A stretch of 64,000 bases of DNA, from positions 1-64,000 of the forward strand of contig JAUXYA010000020.1 of assembly GCA_030684405.1 (NCBI GenBank), written 5' to 3'. The notes beneath the pieces were generated by a model. The model searched no databases. It was not told where the DNA came from and was given only the letters and a program-made list of their open reading frames with translations. Below are positions 38,710 through 46,650 of this stretch, piece by piece (position 1 is the first letter of the stretch; each line of letters opens with the position of its first letter). Source of the stretch: Burkholderiales bacterium. GTDB taxonomy: Bacteria; Pseudomonadota; Gammaproteobacteria; Burkholderiales; SG8-41. The translations under genes and the position numbers were made by a program.

Positions 38710-38733
38710 TTAAGTAAGCGCGCACTCACTTAA
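38710..38733. promoter_or_regulatory. 24-bp near-perfect palindrome, operator-like
   Basis: Positions 38710-38733 read TTAAGTAAGCGC then GCACTCACTTAA; the two halves are inverted copies with two mismatched pairs. The size and symmetry resemble TetR-type operators. It is followed by a strongly AT-rich stretch (about 38731-38785). It sits between the convergent mltA and cyclase genes, where a promoter is not expected, so it may be a relic or drive an unrecognised RNA. Confidence 0.4.
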
Positions 38734-38857
38734 ATTATAAGTATTTGATTATATTGATGTTTTTAATTTATCGCTTATCAAAGTCGTCGCTGACTGCAGC
38801 CCTCGCTAGACGCCTCACCCAGCTCAACCGTGCTGCGCCTGGCCGAAAGACCAGCGC

Positions 38858-41215
38858 TCAGTGCGCCTGCAGCGTCCACACACCATCCCAATCCTCGGGC
38901 GGAGGATTGCTGCGGTAAATCGCACAGCGCTCGAGATACAGCTGCGAGGGCCGGTCGCCGGGACAGGCCGCAAGCGCGTCACGGAAGAGCTTCTCGGCGC
39001 GATCCCAGGCGCGGTTGCGGTAAATGCCGACCGCCTCGGCAAAAGTGAACAACACCTCGTCCATGTGCGGAAAGCTCTGCGCGTTGTGGTGCTCCAACAC
39101 CTCGCTGATGGATACCGGCGCCTGCCGTCCGCGCACCCGGATCAGGTCGAGCTCGCGCAGGCGCACCGGCCGGGGCAGGCGGGCCACGGTGGTCTCGCAG
39201 ACCAGCACGTTCGTGCCGTAATACTTGTTGGCATTCTGCAGGCGCTCAGCGAGGTTCACGCGGTCACCGATCACCGTGTACTCAAGCCGCTTCGGCGACC
39301 CGATGCTGCCGGCGACGACGCTGCCGGTGCTGATGCCGATGCCGATGGCAATCGGCTCATGCCCCGCCGCGGTACGCCGGGCGTTCAGTTCGCGCAGGGC
39401 CAGCATCATCCGGCTGCCGACGGTGACAGCGTTCTCCGCGTCGTTCCGGGAAGCGCGCACCGAGCCGAACACCGCCATGATCATGTCGCCGATGTACTTG
39501 TCGAGTATGCCGTTGTGGGCGAACACGATGTCGACCATGTCAGTGAAATAGTCGTTGAGCATCGCCACCGTCTCCCGCGGACCCAGCCGCTCGGACATTG
39601 TGGTGAAACCGCGGATATCGGAGAACAGCACACTGACCTCCCGGTTGTTGCCGCCGAGCGCGGCATCGCCGCCCTCCAGCAACTCGTCCATCACCGCCTT
39701 GCTCATGTAGCGCGACATCGTGTTACGCAACCGCTTTTCACGGGTGATGTCTTCCATGATCAGCATCGAACCGAGCGGATCGTCGTGCGCGTCATGCAGC
39801 GGCACGGCGGTCATGTTCACCGACACTGCGTGCCGGCCATCAAGGACGAGGTCTGAGTCGACCGTGCTGTCGATCCTGCCGGTGCGCAGCACCTTCTCCA
39901 GGCTGTGGGTCACCCAGCTGTTGGGGCCGTCGAAAACCTCGCCGACTCCGCGGCTGACGGTGTCCCGTTCCTCACGCTGGAGTATGCGCAGCGCGGACGG
40001 GTTGATCTTGCTGATGGTGTTATCCGCATCGAGCGTCAGCACCCCGTTGCTCATGCTGCGCAGGATGCTCTCGTTGTAATTGCGCGAATTGCTGACATCC
40101 TCGAACAGCTGGGCGTTCTCGATCGACACCGCAGCCTGCGCACACAGCGCCCCCAGCCGGCGCTGATCCGCCGCGGTGAACGGCCCTTCCTTTTTGTTGA
40201 GAATCTCCATCACGCCGACCTTGTTACCGCCCTTGGTGGTGATCGGCATGCAAAGAATGTTGCGGGTGCGGTAGCCCGTGCCCTTGTCCACGCCGGGATT
40301 GAAGCGGGGATCTCTGTAGGCGTCGTCGATGTTGATGCGCGCGCCCTGGATGAAACATTCGCCGGCGATACCCGCGCTGGCCGGAAAACGGATCTCCTGC
40401 GCTGCTTCGCCGCCAGCGACCCGCGACCACAGCTCATTGCTTGACGGGTCGTAGAGGAACAGCGAGCCGCGGTCGGCGCCGAGCAACTGGGTGGCTGCAG
40501 CGAGTATCTTCTCGAGCAACGGATCAAGCAGTATTTCCGAGGTGATCGAGCTCACCACATCGAGCAGCACTGCCTCCTCGCGCTGCGCCCGCTCGACGCG
40601 CTCGAACATGCGCGCGTTTTCGAGCGCCGCCGCCGCCTGCGACGACAGCCCCTCGAGCAGCTGCTGGTCCTCGGCGTCAAACTCGCCCTCGCGCTTGTTC
40701 AGCGCCTGGGTGACGCCGATGACAACCTGCTTCTTGTTGCGGATCGGCACGCAGAGGATGTTGCGCGTGCGGTAGCCGGTATCGGTATCGACCTTGCGGT
40801 TGAAGCGCGGATCGGCATAGGCATCCGGAATGATCTCTCCCCTGCCGCTGGTGAACACCGAACCGGCAATGCCGCGATCGGCGGGAAAGCGCACCTCGCC
40901 CATCACGTTGCCCTGCATGACCCGGGAAAACAGCTCCTTCGTTTCCGCGTCGTACAGAAACAGCGAGCTGCGCTCCGCATTGAGTGTTTCGGTGACCACT
41001 TCCATCAGCCGCGGAAACAGCACGTCCAGCGACAGTGTGTCGGACACCCGGTTGGCGACATCGACCAGCGCCGTGGTCCGGCGCACCAGTTCGGTGATGC
41101 GAATCAGCAACTGGGTCTTTTCCGCGTCCGAAAGACCGCCGAGCAGGCGTTCGATGTCGGACTGCTGCAGCCGGCGTTCGAGGATGCCGCGGATGATTTC
41201 AAAATCGATTTTCAT
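38858..41215 (-). CDS. CyaB-type adenylate cyclase (GAF-GAF-PAS-cyclase)
   Basis: The 785-aa soluble protein probably makes cAMP. The order is GAF1 (about 60-200), GAF2 (about 230-375), a PAS-like domain (about 390-510), a class III cyclase domain (about 525-700) and a TPR-like tail. The metal aspartates are D533 (FSDIRGFT) and D577 (IGDMIMAVFG). The base-selecting pair is K573 and T647 (EYTVIGD), the Lys/Thr combination of adenylate cyclases such as Anabaena CyaB1. Both GAF domains end in an NK...F...D sequence like the NKFDE motif of cyclic-nucleotide-binding GAFs, suggesting feedback by cAMP or cGMP. It lies at the downstream end of the second-messenger locus, after the EAL-like gene. Confidence 0.88.
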   Translation of the reverse strand: MKIDFEIIRGILERRLQQSDIERLLGGLSDAEKTQLLIRITELVRRTTALVDVANRVSDTLSLDVLFPRLMEVVTETLNAERSSLFLYDAETKELFSRVMQGNVMGEVRFPADRGIAGSVFTSGRGEIIPDAYADPRFNRKVDTDTGYRTRNILCVPIRNKKQVVIGVTQALNKREGEFDAEDQQLLEGLSSQAAAALENARMFERVERAQREEAVLLDVVSSITSEILLDPLLEKILAAATQLLGADRGSLFLYDPSSNELWSRVAGGEAAQEIRFPASAGIAGECFIQGARINIDDAYRDPRFNPGVDKGTGYRTRNILCMPITTKGGNKVGVMEILNKKEGPFTAADQRRLGALCAQAAVSIENAQLFEDVSNSRNYNESILRSMSNGVLTLDADNTISKINPSALRILQREERDTVSRGVGEVFDGPNSWVTHSLEKVLRTGRIDSTVDSDLVLDGRHAVSVNMTAVPLHDAHDDPLGSMLIMEDITREKRLRNTMSRYMSKAVMDELLEGGDAALGGNNREVSVLFSDIRGFTTMSERLGPRETVAMLNDYFTDMVDIVFAHNGILDKYIGDMIMAVFGSVRASRNDAENAVTVGSRMMLALRELNARRTAAGHEPIAIGIGISTGSVVAGSIGSPKRLEYTVIGDRVNLAERLQNANKYYGTNVLVCETTVARLPRPVRLRELDLIRVRGRQAPVSISEVLEHHNAQSFPHMDEVLFTFAEAVGIYRNRAWDRAEKLFRDALAACPGDRPSQLYLERCAIYRSNPPPEDWDGVWTLQAH

Positions 41216-41237
41216 GTCCGCGGCACCGTTTTTCGGA

Positions 41238-43022
41238 TCAGAGGTCGGAGAGCCGCAGTTTGGCGAGCCCCGCCCCGCTGCGCTCGAAGACCAGGATGTC
41301 TTCGGCGGTCAACGGCGGACTGACATGCGGCCCCTGTATCCGCTCACAACCCAGGGCCAGCAACGCAACGACGGTCTCGCCATCGGCCACCCCATCGGCC
41401 GTGACCCTGAAGCCGAAGTCACGGGCAAGACGGACCAGGGAGCGGACGATTTTTCCATGCAGCGGCGAACGCTGCATGTCATGCACGAACGCGGCGCTGA
41501 GCTGCATCTCGTCAAACGGCAGCTGCGCCAGGTTACCCAGCGATGAAGCACCGGTGGCGAAGCCGGCGATGCCCAGCCGCAGCCCGAGGCGCTTGAGACG
41601 GGCGAACACGTCTTTCACCTGCGGAAGTTCGCCGGCAATGGCCGATTCGTGCACGCCGATAACCAGGCGCGCCGGCGGCACGCCCCAGGTGCGCAGGGCG
41701 CGGTCGACGAACTCCGGAAAAGCGGGCTGCAGCAGGCCGCTGGCCGACACCTTGAGCCCAAGCTTGCACTCCAGCCCCGCCTTGGCAAACTCGGCGCTCT
41801 GGCGCAGCGCGTTGTTGAACAACCACCAGGTGACTTCCCGCACCAGCCCGGCGCGTTCAGCGGTTTCGAGCGCCTCCACCTCCGGCACCTCGCCCAGCTC
41901 GGCATCCGTCCAGCGCAAGCCGCACTCGAGTCCGCCAATGCGCCCGGAATGGGCATCCAGTTGCGGCTCGAACATCAGGCCGAGCGTGTTCTGCTCCAGC
42001 GCGTGACGCAGTCGCGTCTCGTAGCGCAGCTGGCGCTCTTCGCTTTCGCCGTGCTGGGCATCATAGACGGCGGTTCGCTCGGAGCCTTCCCGCGCCACGC
42101 GCGCCGCGAGCTTGGCATTGCGCACCAGGGTCTGCGGATCGCCGCCGTGTTCAGGATAGACCGCGATGCCAATCACGGCATCGGTATCGAAAATGCGGTC
42201 GCCAAGCGGAATCGGCGCCTCCAGCGCACCCAGGACCTTGTTGGCAGCGAGTATGGCCACGCCTTCGCCGGCGATACGCGGCAGCAGGCAGGCAAACTGG
42301 TCGCGGCTGACCCGGCCCAGCTGGTCCTGCTTGCGCAGCACACCTTCGCGCAGGCGCCGCGTCAGGCGCAGCATGAAGGCTTCGCCCTTCTGCAGGCCAA
42401 GCTGGCGGTCGATCTGCTCGACCTTGCCGACCTGGAGCAGCAACAGTGCGAGCTGTTTGCCATCCTGGCGGTGGCTCTCGATCGTGGTTCTGAAAATTTC
42501 CATGAACGCCGCATACTCCGGCGTCGGCAACGTGCGCACGACGCCGCCATCCTCTTGGCTGCGTGTCGCCAGCGATGCCAGCAGCGCGAGCTGCAGAAAA
42601 TTGAAGCGCTGCAACGCCAGCAGGGTTTCCGTGCATTCAGCAGCGGAATCCGCGTAGAGGCGGAGCACGCCGCGCGTCATCGCATCCTGGAAACGCTGGC
42701 AGTCTCGCCGCATCCGTTCCAGCGGTTCACCCTCGGCATCGAGCGCCCATTCCCCCAGCGCCGCATGCACCGCCGCCGCGCCCGCACCGCCAGCTACCGC
42801 CTGCGCGTCAAATGCCGCAGCCAGCGTACCGGCGACCGGCACGAACAGGTCGGGCGCACGATCGCGCACTTCGCGGAATGCCGCCGCGACCCGGTTCAAA
42901 GTGTCCGGTCCGACGCTGAACTCCTCGGCGAGACGCGCCGTCAGCGCCGCGAGGCCGATGCCCGGATCGGCAGCGCCCTCGGCAGTTTCAGAGGAAGAAT
43001 TCGGAGGGATCAATGGCGACAC
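41238..43022 (-). CDS. Degenerate GGDEF-EAL domain protein
   Basis: The 594-aa cytoplasmic protein has an N-terminal helical region (about 1-165), a GGDEF-like domain (about 170-325) and an EAL-like domain (about 335-585). Both catalytic signatures are lost: GRVSRDQF stands where GGDEF is expected, GGLECGLRW replaces the EAL-type E-A-L-L-R-W, AGFATG replaces D-D-F-G-T-G, and ADGVAD replaces A-E-G-V-E. It is therefore more likely a c-di-GMP sensor or scaffold than an enzyme. The GTG start at 43022 follows GGAG and lies inside the 3' end of the HD-GYP gene, so the two genes overlap by 35 bp. Confidence 0.83.
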   Translation of the reverse strand: MSPLIPPNSSSETAEGAADPGIGLAALTARLAEEFSVGPDTLNRVAAAFREVRDRAPDLFVPVAGTLAAAFDAQAVAGGAGAAAVHAALGEWALDAEGEPLERMRRDCQRFQDAMTRGVLRLYADSAAECTETLLALQRFNFLQLALLASLATRSQEDGGVVRTLPTPEYAAFMEIFRTTIESHRQDGKQLALLLLQVGKVEQIDRQLGLQKGEAFMLRLTRRLREGVLRKQDQLGRVSRDQFACLLPRIAGEGVAILAANKVLGALEAPIPLGDRIFDTDAVIGIAVYPEHGGDPQTLVRNAKLAARVAREGSERTAVYDAQHGESEERQLRYETRLRHALEQNTLGLMFEPQLDAHSGRIGGLECGLRWTDAELGEVPEVEALETAERAGLVREVTWWLFNNALRQSAEFAKAGLECKLGLKVSASGLLQPAFPEFVDRALRTWGVPPARLVIGVHESAIAGELPQVKDVFARLKRLGLRLGIAGFATGASSLGNLAQLPFDEMQLSAAFVHDMQRSPLHGKIVRSLVRLARDFGFRVTADGVADGETVVALLALGCERIQGPHVSPPLTAEDILVFERSGAGLAKLRLSDL

Positions 43023-44250
43023 TGCCCTGCTCCAGGGTGCGTTTGATGCGGTACGGCACGCCGGGCGCCGCTTTGGGTTCCTGCGCGAGGTCGAGTATCA
43101 ACTGCGGGCGCAGGGGCACGCCTTTGGCATCGAGCACTACCATCACCTTGGGCAGCAGCCGCCTGACCAGGTTCTGCGCGATCACGATGCCGACCTCGCC
43201 CGAGTTGAGTTCGACGAGGGCACCTACCGGAAAAATGCCGATGCACTGCACGAACTGCTCGACCAGGGGGCCGTCGAACAGCACGTTGCGCGTGTTGTAG
43301 AGGTGGTTCAGCGCATTCGACGGCGAGTGCACCTCGGCATATGAGCGTGCGTGCGTCATCGCGTCGAAGCAGTCGACCAGGCCGGCAATCGAGCCGAAGA
43401 GGCCGATCTGATCGCCCTTGAGCCCCTTGGGATAGCCGCTGCCGTTGTAACGCTCGTGGTGGAGCGCGGCCAGCTCCGGCAGTTCGGAAGGCAGGCCCGG
43501 CGTGTCTTTCAGGATCGCCACGGAGTGCGCAATATGGCTGCGGCAGACCATCAGCTCCGGCTTCGACAGGACGCCTTTTTTTTCCACAACTTCCTCCGGC
43601 ACCGCAGTCATGCCGACGTCCTGCAGCAGCCCGAGCATGCCGAGCAGGTCGAGCTGCTCGCGCGGCAGTTGCAGGAAACGGCCGAAGGTCAGCATGTAGA
43701 TCGACACGCCGAAAGCCCGATCCAGCGTATGCCCGCCTTTTTCCTTGAGCTTGGCGAGCAGCATCATCGCATCCGGATTGCGCACGACGCTGTCCGTCAT
43801 GCTGGTCACGGCTTCCTGCACCCGCGGCGCGTCAAGCGCCTTGCCGGCCTCGACCTGGCTCATGATGTCCTTGAGTACCACCTCCGTCTGGCGCTGCGCC
43901 GTCCGCGCCACCGGCAGCTCCTCGTCTACCGTGGCCTTTTCCCGGTAAACCACCTTGTGCTTGATCGTCGTCAACACGCTGGGGCCGATGGGCTCGGCGA
44001 CGCGCGGGTGGGCGGACGACAACGGCGGATCGCCCGCGCGGCTCGTCAGCAGCGCGCTGCGGTCAGGGAGATCGGGGCCCTTGTCGAGGTCGATGGTGAC
44101 CTTCTTGCAGTATTTCTTCAGTGCCTCGAGCTGCTTCTCGTTGTTGAGCACGAAGCCCTGGTACATGAACGGCGTTTCCGTCCATGGACGGTCGAGTTCG
44201 GAGATGAACACACCGAATTCAAGTTGCTCTACTGGGACTTCTTTTTTCAT
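42988..44250 (-). CDS. DUF3391/HD-GYP domain protein with degenerate HD motif
   Basis: The product is 420 aa. The N-terminal DUF3391 domain (LDRPWTETPFMYQGF) precedes an HD-GYP domain. Where active enzymes have H-D-x-G-K, this protein has Q210-D-V-G-M214, so one metal ligand and the conserved Lys are missing. The GYP half is retained (H264-HERYNGSGYP). A C-terminal segment with SGEVGIVIAQN follows, as in other DUF3391 proteins. Hydrolysis of c-di-GMP is doubtful and binding remains possible. The gene overlaps the GGDEF-EAL gene and follows the MBL-fold gene by 96 bp. Confidence 0.85.
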   Translation of the reverse strand: MKKEVPVEQLEFGVFISELDRPWTETPFMYQGFVLNNEKQLEALKKYCKKVTIDLDKGPDLPDRSALLTSRAGDPPLSSAHPRVAEPIGPSVLTTIKHKVVYREKATVDEELPVARTAQRQTEVVLKDIMSQVEAGKALDAPRVQEAVTSMTDSVVRNPDAMMLLAKLKEKGGHTLDRAFGVSIYMLTFGRFLQLPREQLDLLGMLGLLQDVGMTAVPEEVVEKKGVLSKPELMVCRSHIAHSVAILKDTPGLPSELPELAALHHERYNGSGYPKGLKGDQIGLFGSIAGLVDCFDAMTHARSYAEVHSPSNALNHLYNTRNVLFDGPLVEQFVQCIGIFPVGALVELNSGEVGIVIAQNLVRRLLPKVMVVLDAKGVPLRPQLILDLAQEPKAAPGVPYRIKRTLEQGSVAIDPSEFFL

Positions 44251-44346
44251 GTTTTTGGAATCAGTCCGCGGCCGCCAGGCCTCCCTGGCAGGCCTCGCTG
44301 GATTCTCCGTCCGGACGCCGGCCGGCGCAAGCGCACCGCCGGCGGG

Positions 44347-45114
44347 TCAAAATTCGAATACGTGATTGTTCTGCAGCAGCAGCGGCGGGGGCTGCACCGA
44401 AAGTTCCTCGATTTCCTGCATCGTCAGCTCGATCTCGCTGGGCTTGAGGTGGGTGATGTAAACCTCCGCCGGCCGCTGCAGCTTGGCCAGTTCTTCGCCC
44501 AGCATCGACGGACAAAGATGCCGCGCCAGCTCGGCCAGCCTGCGGTCCTTGTCGGAGAACGCCGTTTCGATGATCAGGTATTTCAGGTTCTCGGTGCGGT
44601 TGACGATCTCCCACAACCCGTCGTTGGGACCGGTGTCACCGCTGAAGACGAGGCTGCTCTTGCCGCTGTCGAGCAGGTAACCGACGGCCGGCACGGTGTG
44701 AATCGCCGGCAGCGCCGTGATCTTGCGTCCGCCCAGTTCGATCACGCTGCCAACCTCGATTTCCTGATAGCGCATGAACGGCGCATCCGGCGTCGGAATC
44801 TGGGAGAAATCGGGCCAGATATCCCAGTTGAACAGATTTTTCTTGAGAATCTCGATCGTCGGACCCGTCGCGTATACCGTCACCGGCTTCGGCCGCAGAG
44901 CGCCCACTGAATCGAGGAAAAAGGCGATGGAGTCGACATGGTCAAGGTGCGAGTGGGTAACAAAAATGTGATCAATCAGCGACAACTCCGCCAGCGAAAG
45001 CTCGCCAACGCCGGTGCCGGCATCGATCAGGATGTCCTGGTCAACCAGGAAAGACGTCGTGCGGTGCTGCTGACCGCCGATGCTGCCGGAACAGCCCAGG
45101 ACTCGCAGGCGCAT
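44347..45114 (-). CDS. MBL-fold hydrolase, class II cyclic-nucleotide phosphodiesterase-like
   Basis: The 255-aa metallo-beta-lactamase-fold enzyme has intact metal ligands: T53-HSHLDH59, a His in ALPAIHTVPAVGY, an Asp in VFSGDTGPNDG, and a late His in YITHLKPSE. Its size and motif pattern resemble class II 3',5'-cyclic-nucleotide phosphodiesterases, with RNase-Z-like proteins as the alternative. Being first in a gene group that ends with an adenylate cyclase supports cAMP as substrate (inference). The ATG at 45114 begins MRLRVLGCSGSIGG; upstream sequence to 45186 is not conserved. Confidence 0.78.
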   Translation of the reverse strand: MRLRVLGCSGSIGGQQHRTTSFLVDQDILIDAGTGVGELSLAELSLIDHIFVTHSHLDHVDSIAFFLDSVGALRPKPVTVYATGPTIEILKKNLFNWDIWPDFSQIPTPDAPFMRYQEIEVGSVIELGGRKITALPAIHTVPAVGYLLDSGKSSLVFSGDTGPNDGLWEIVNRTENLKYLIIETAFSDKDRRLAELARHLCPSMLGEELAKLQRPAEVYITHLKPSEIELTMQEIEELSVQPPPLLLQNNHVFEF

Positions 45115-45296
45115 GTCAGTCCGCCGCTCGCCGGATTGCCACGCACGGCGCCGGGCAAGCACCTGCGGCAACGCTGAAAAAAGCATTCGCGAACTTCATG
45201 CTGCGCTTTCGCTGGAAGACGGGAGGATGAGGAACCACGAATTTTACTCCAAAGCACCCGGTATCGCCCGGGCTGCAAACCTGCGGCAGGACTTCG

Positions 45297-45857
45297 TCAG
45301 CGGCCTGACAATTCCATCATCACCCTGCTGTTTACCGGCAGTCCGGCCCGGCGTGCAGGTTGAAAGCGGATGGTCAGCAGGCGCTCAAGCGCGGCGTCGA
45401 CCTGAGCTGCGGCATCCGCAGCGACAACATCCCGCACGATGCCTTCTCGATCAATGCTGACCCAGACCCGAACAGCCGAAACCGGAGCTCCTGCCAGAAG
45501 TTCCTGCCAGCTCAGCGGCTCGGGATACTGGTCGAGTTCGCGTGCCGAGTAGAAGTGCCTGTCATCTCCGGGGTTGTTCAGCGCTGCAGCGGGGGCCTGC
45601 TGCTTCCGCGTTTCAGCTGCGGAATTGCGGACGGCACTGGAATTGGACGTGACGACTGGCGCGACCGGGGTGTGCGGCTGCGGGCCCTCGGCAACCGGAG
45701 CCGAAACCGCGTGTGCTTCGACCCGGGCCTCGACCTGCCAGCGCGGCACCCTCTCGCCGGGAAAACCGCCCCAGTCTGCGGCAATCAGGGCGTGCGCCAA
45801 CAGGGACAGCCCCAGCGCCACGCCCAGCCGGCGGGTCGGACGAAATGGCGCGACCAT
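45297..45857 (-). CDS. TonB C-terminal-domain-like membrane protein
   Basis: The 186-aa protein has an N-terminal membrane anchor (about residues 10-27), a low-complexity Pro/Ala/Val linker (about 45-95) and a C-terminal domain resembling TonB-C (VRVWVSIDREGIVRDV, IRFQPARRAGLPVNSRV). It could energise an outer-membrane receptor, but no ExbB, ExbD or receptor gene is adjacent and the anchor is unusually short. The exact role is open. Confidence 0.65.
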   Translation of the reverse strand: MVAPFRPTRRLGVALGLSLLAHALIAADWGGFPGERVPRWQVEARVEAHAVSAPVAEGPQPHTPVAPVVTSNSSAVRNSAAETRKQQAPAAALNNPGDDRHFYSARELDQYPEPLSWQELLAGAPVSAVRVWVSIDREGIVRDVVAADAAAQVDAALERLLTIRFQPARRAGLPVNSRVMMELSGR

Positions 45858-45885
45858 CCGGAACCCGCCGCTGCCGAAGCGGGGC

Positions 45886-46596
45886 TTACCGCAACGTGCC
45901 GAGAGCCTGTTCCAGCTTATCGGCAGGGAGGAAACCGCCCACCTGCTGGCCGTTGGCCAGGAACACCGCCGGCGTACCGCGCACGCCGAAACGCTGCGCC
46001 AGCAGCTGGTTCTCCTCCAGCGGCGTCGCGCAGGTTCTTACCGCGTTGGCCGGTAATACAGCCTTGTTCAACAGGTCATCCCAGGCCTTGCCGCGATCCT
46101 TGGCGCACCACACCGCTTTTGATTTCTCGGCGGAGTCCGGCGACAGGATGGGCAACAGGAAGGTATAAATTGTAATGTCCGTAATCTTGTTGAGTTCCTT
46201 CTGCAGTTCCTTGCAGTAGCCGCAGTTCGGATCCTCGAAGGTGTACACGATCCGCTTGCCGTTGCCTTTTACCCGCTTGATCGCATTGCCCTGCGCCTTG
46301 ACCAGCGCGCCGGAGGCGATCTGGTCGCGGCGCTCGCTGGTCAGATTGCGCTCCTTTGCGTTACGCAGGTCGAACAGGTTGCCACTCATCAGATACGTCA
46401 GCTTGTCGTCGGTATAGACCACTTGTCCATCGAACACGACCTCGTAGAGCCCGGGGAAAGGCATGCGGTTGATGCTTTCGATTTTCATCGACGGAAACCG
46501 TGCCTCGAAGGCCTTGCGCACATTGGCCTCATTGGCCTGCGCAGGAACGCTGCCCAGCAGGATTGCGCAGAGGGCGAAAACAGATCGTTTGAACAT
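45886..46596 (-). CDS. dsbC: Thiol:disulfide interchange protein DsbC
   Basis: This 236-aa periplasmic disulfide isomerase has a signal peptide (MFKRSVFALCAILLGSVPA), an N-terminal dimerisation domain (LYEVVFDGQVVYTDDKLTYL) and a thioredoxin fold with the active-site CGYC in FEDPNCGYCKELQ and the cis-Pro in GVRGTPAVFLANG. It lies between the UbiH-family gene and the TonB-C-like gene on the same strand. Confidence 0.94.
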   Translation of the reverse strand: MFKRSVFALCAILLGSVPAQANEANVRKAFEARFPSMKIESINRMPFPGLYEVVFDGQVVYTDDKLTYLMSGNLFDLRNAKERNLTSERRDQIASGALVKAQGNAIKRVKGNGKRIVYTFEDPNCGYCKELQKELNKITDITIYTFLLPILSPDSAEKSKAVWCAKDRGKAWDDLLNKAVLPANAVRTCATPLEENQLLAQRFGVRGTPAVFLANGQQVGGFLPADKLEQALGTLR

Positions 46597-46650
46597 GTCG
46601 AATTCCTCGGGCGAATTGCCCTTGATTGTTGATTGCGGCCGTCGCGAGAC

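Noticed and set aside
42166-43046. Rightward frames across the GGDEF-EAL gene
   Set aside because: They are low-complexity shadows of the reverse-strand gene.
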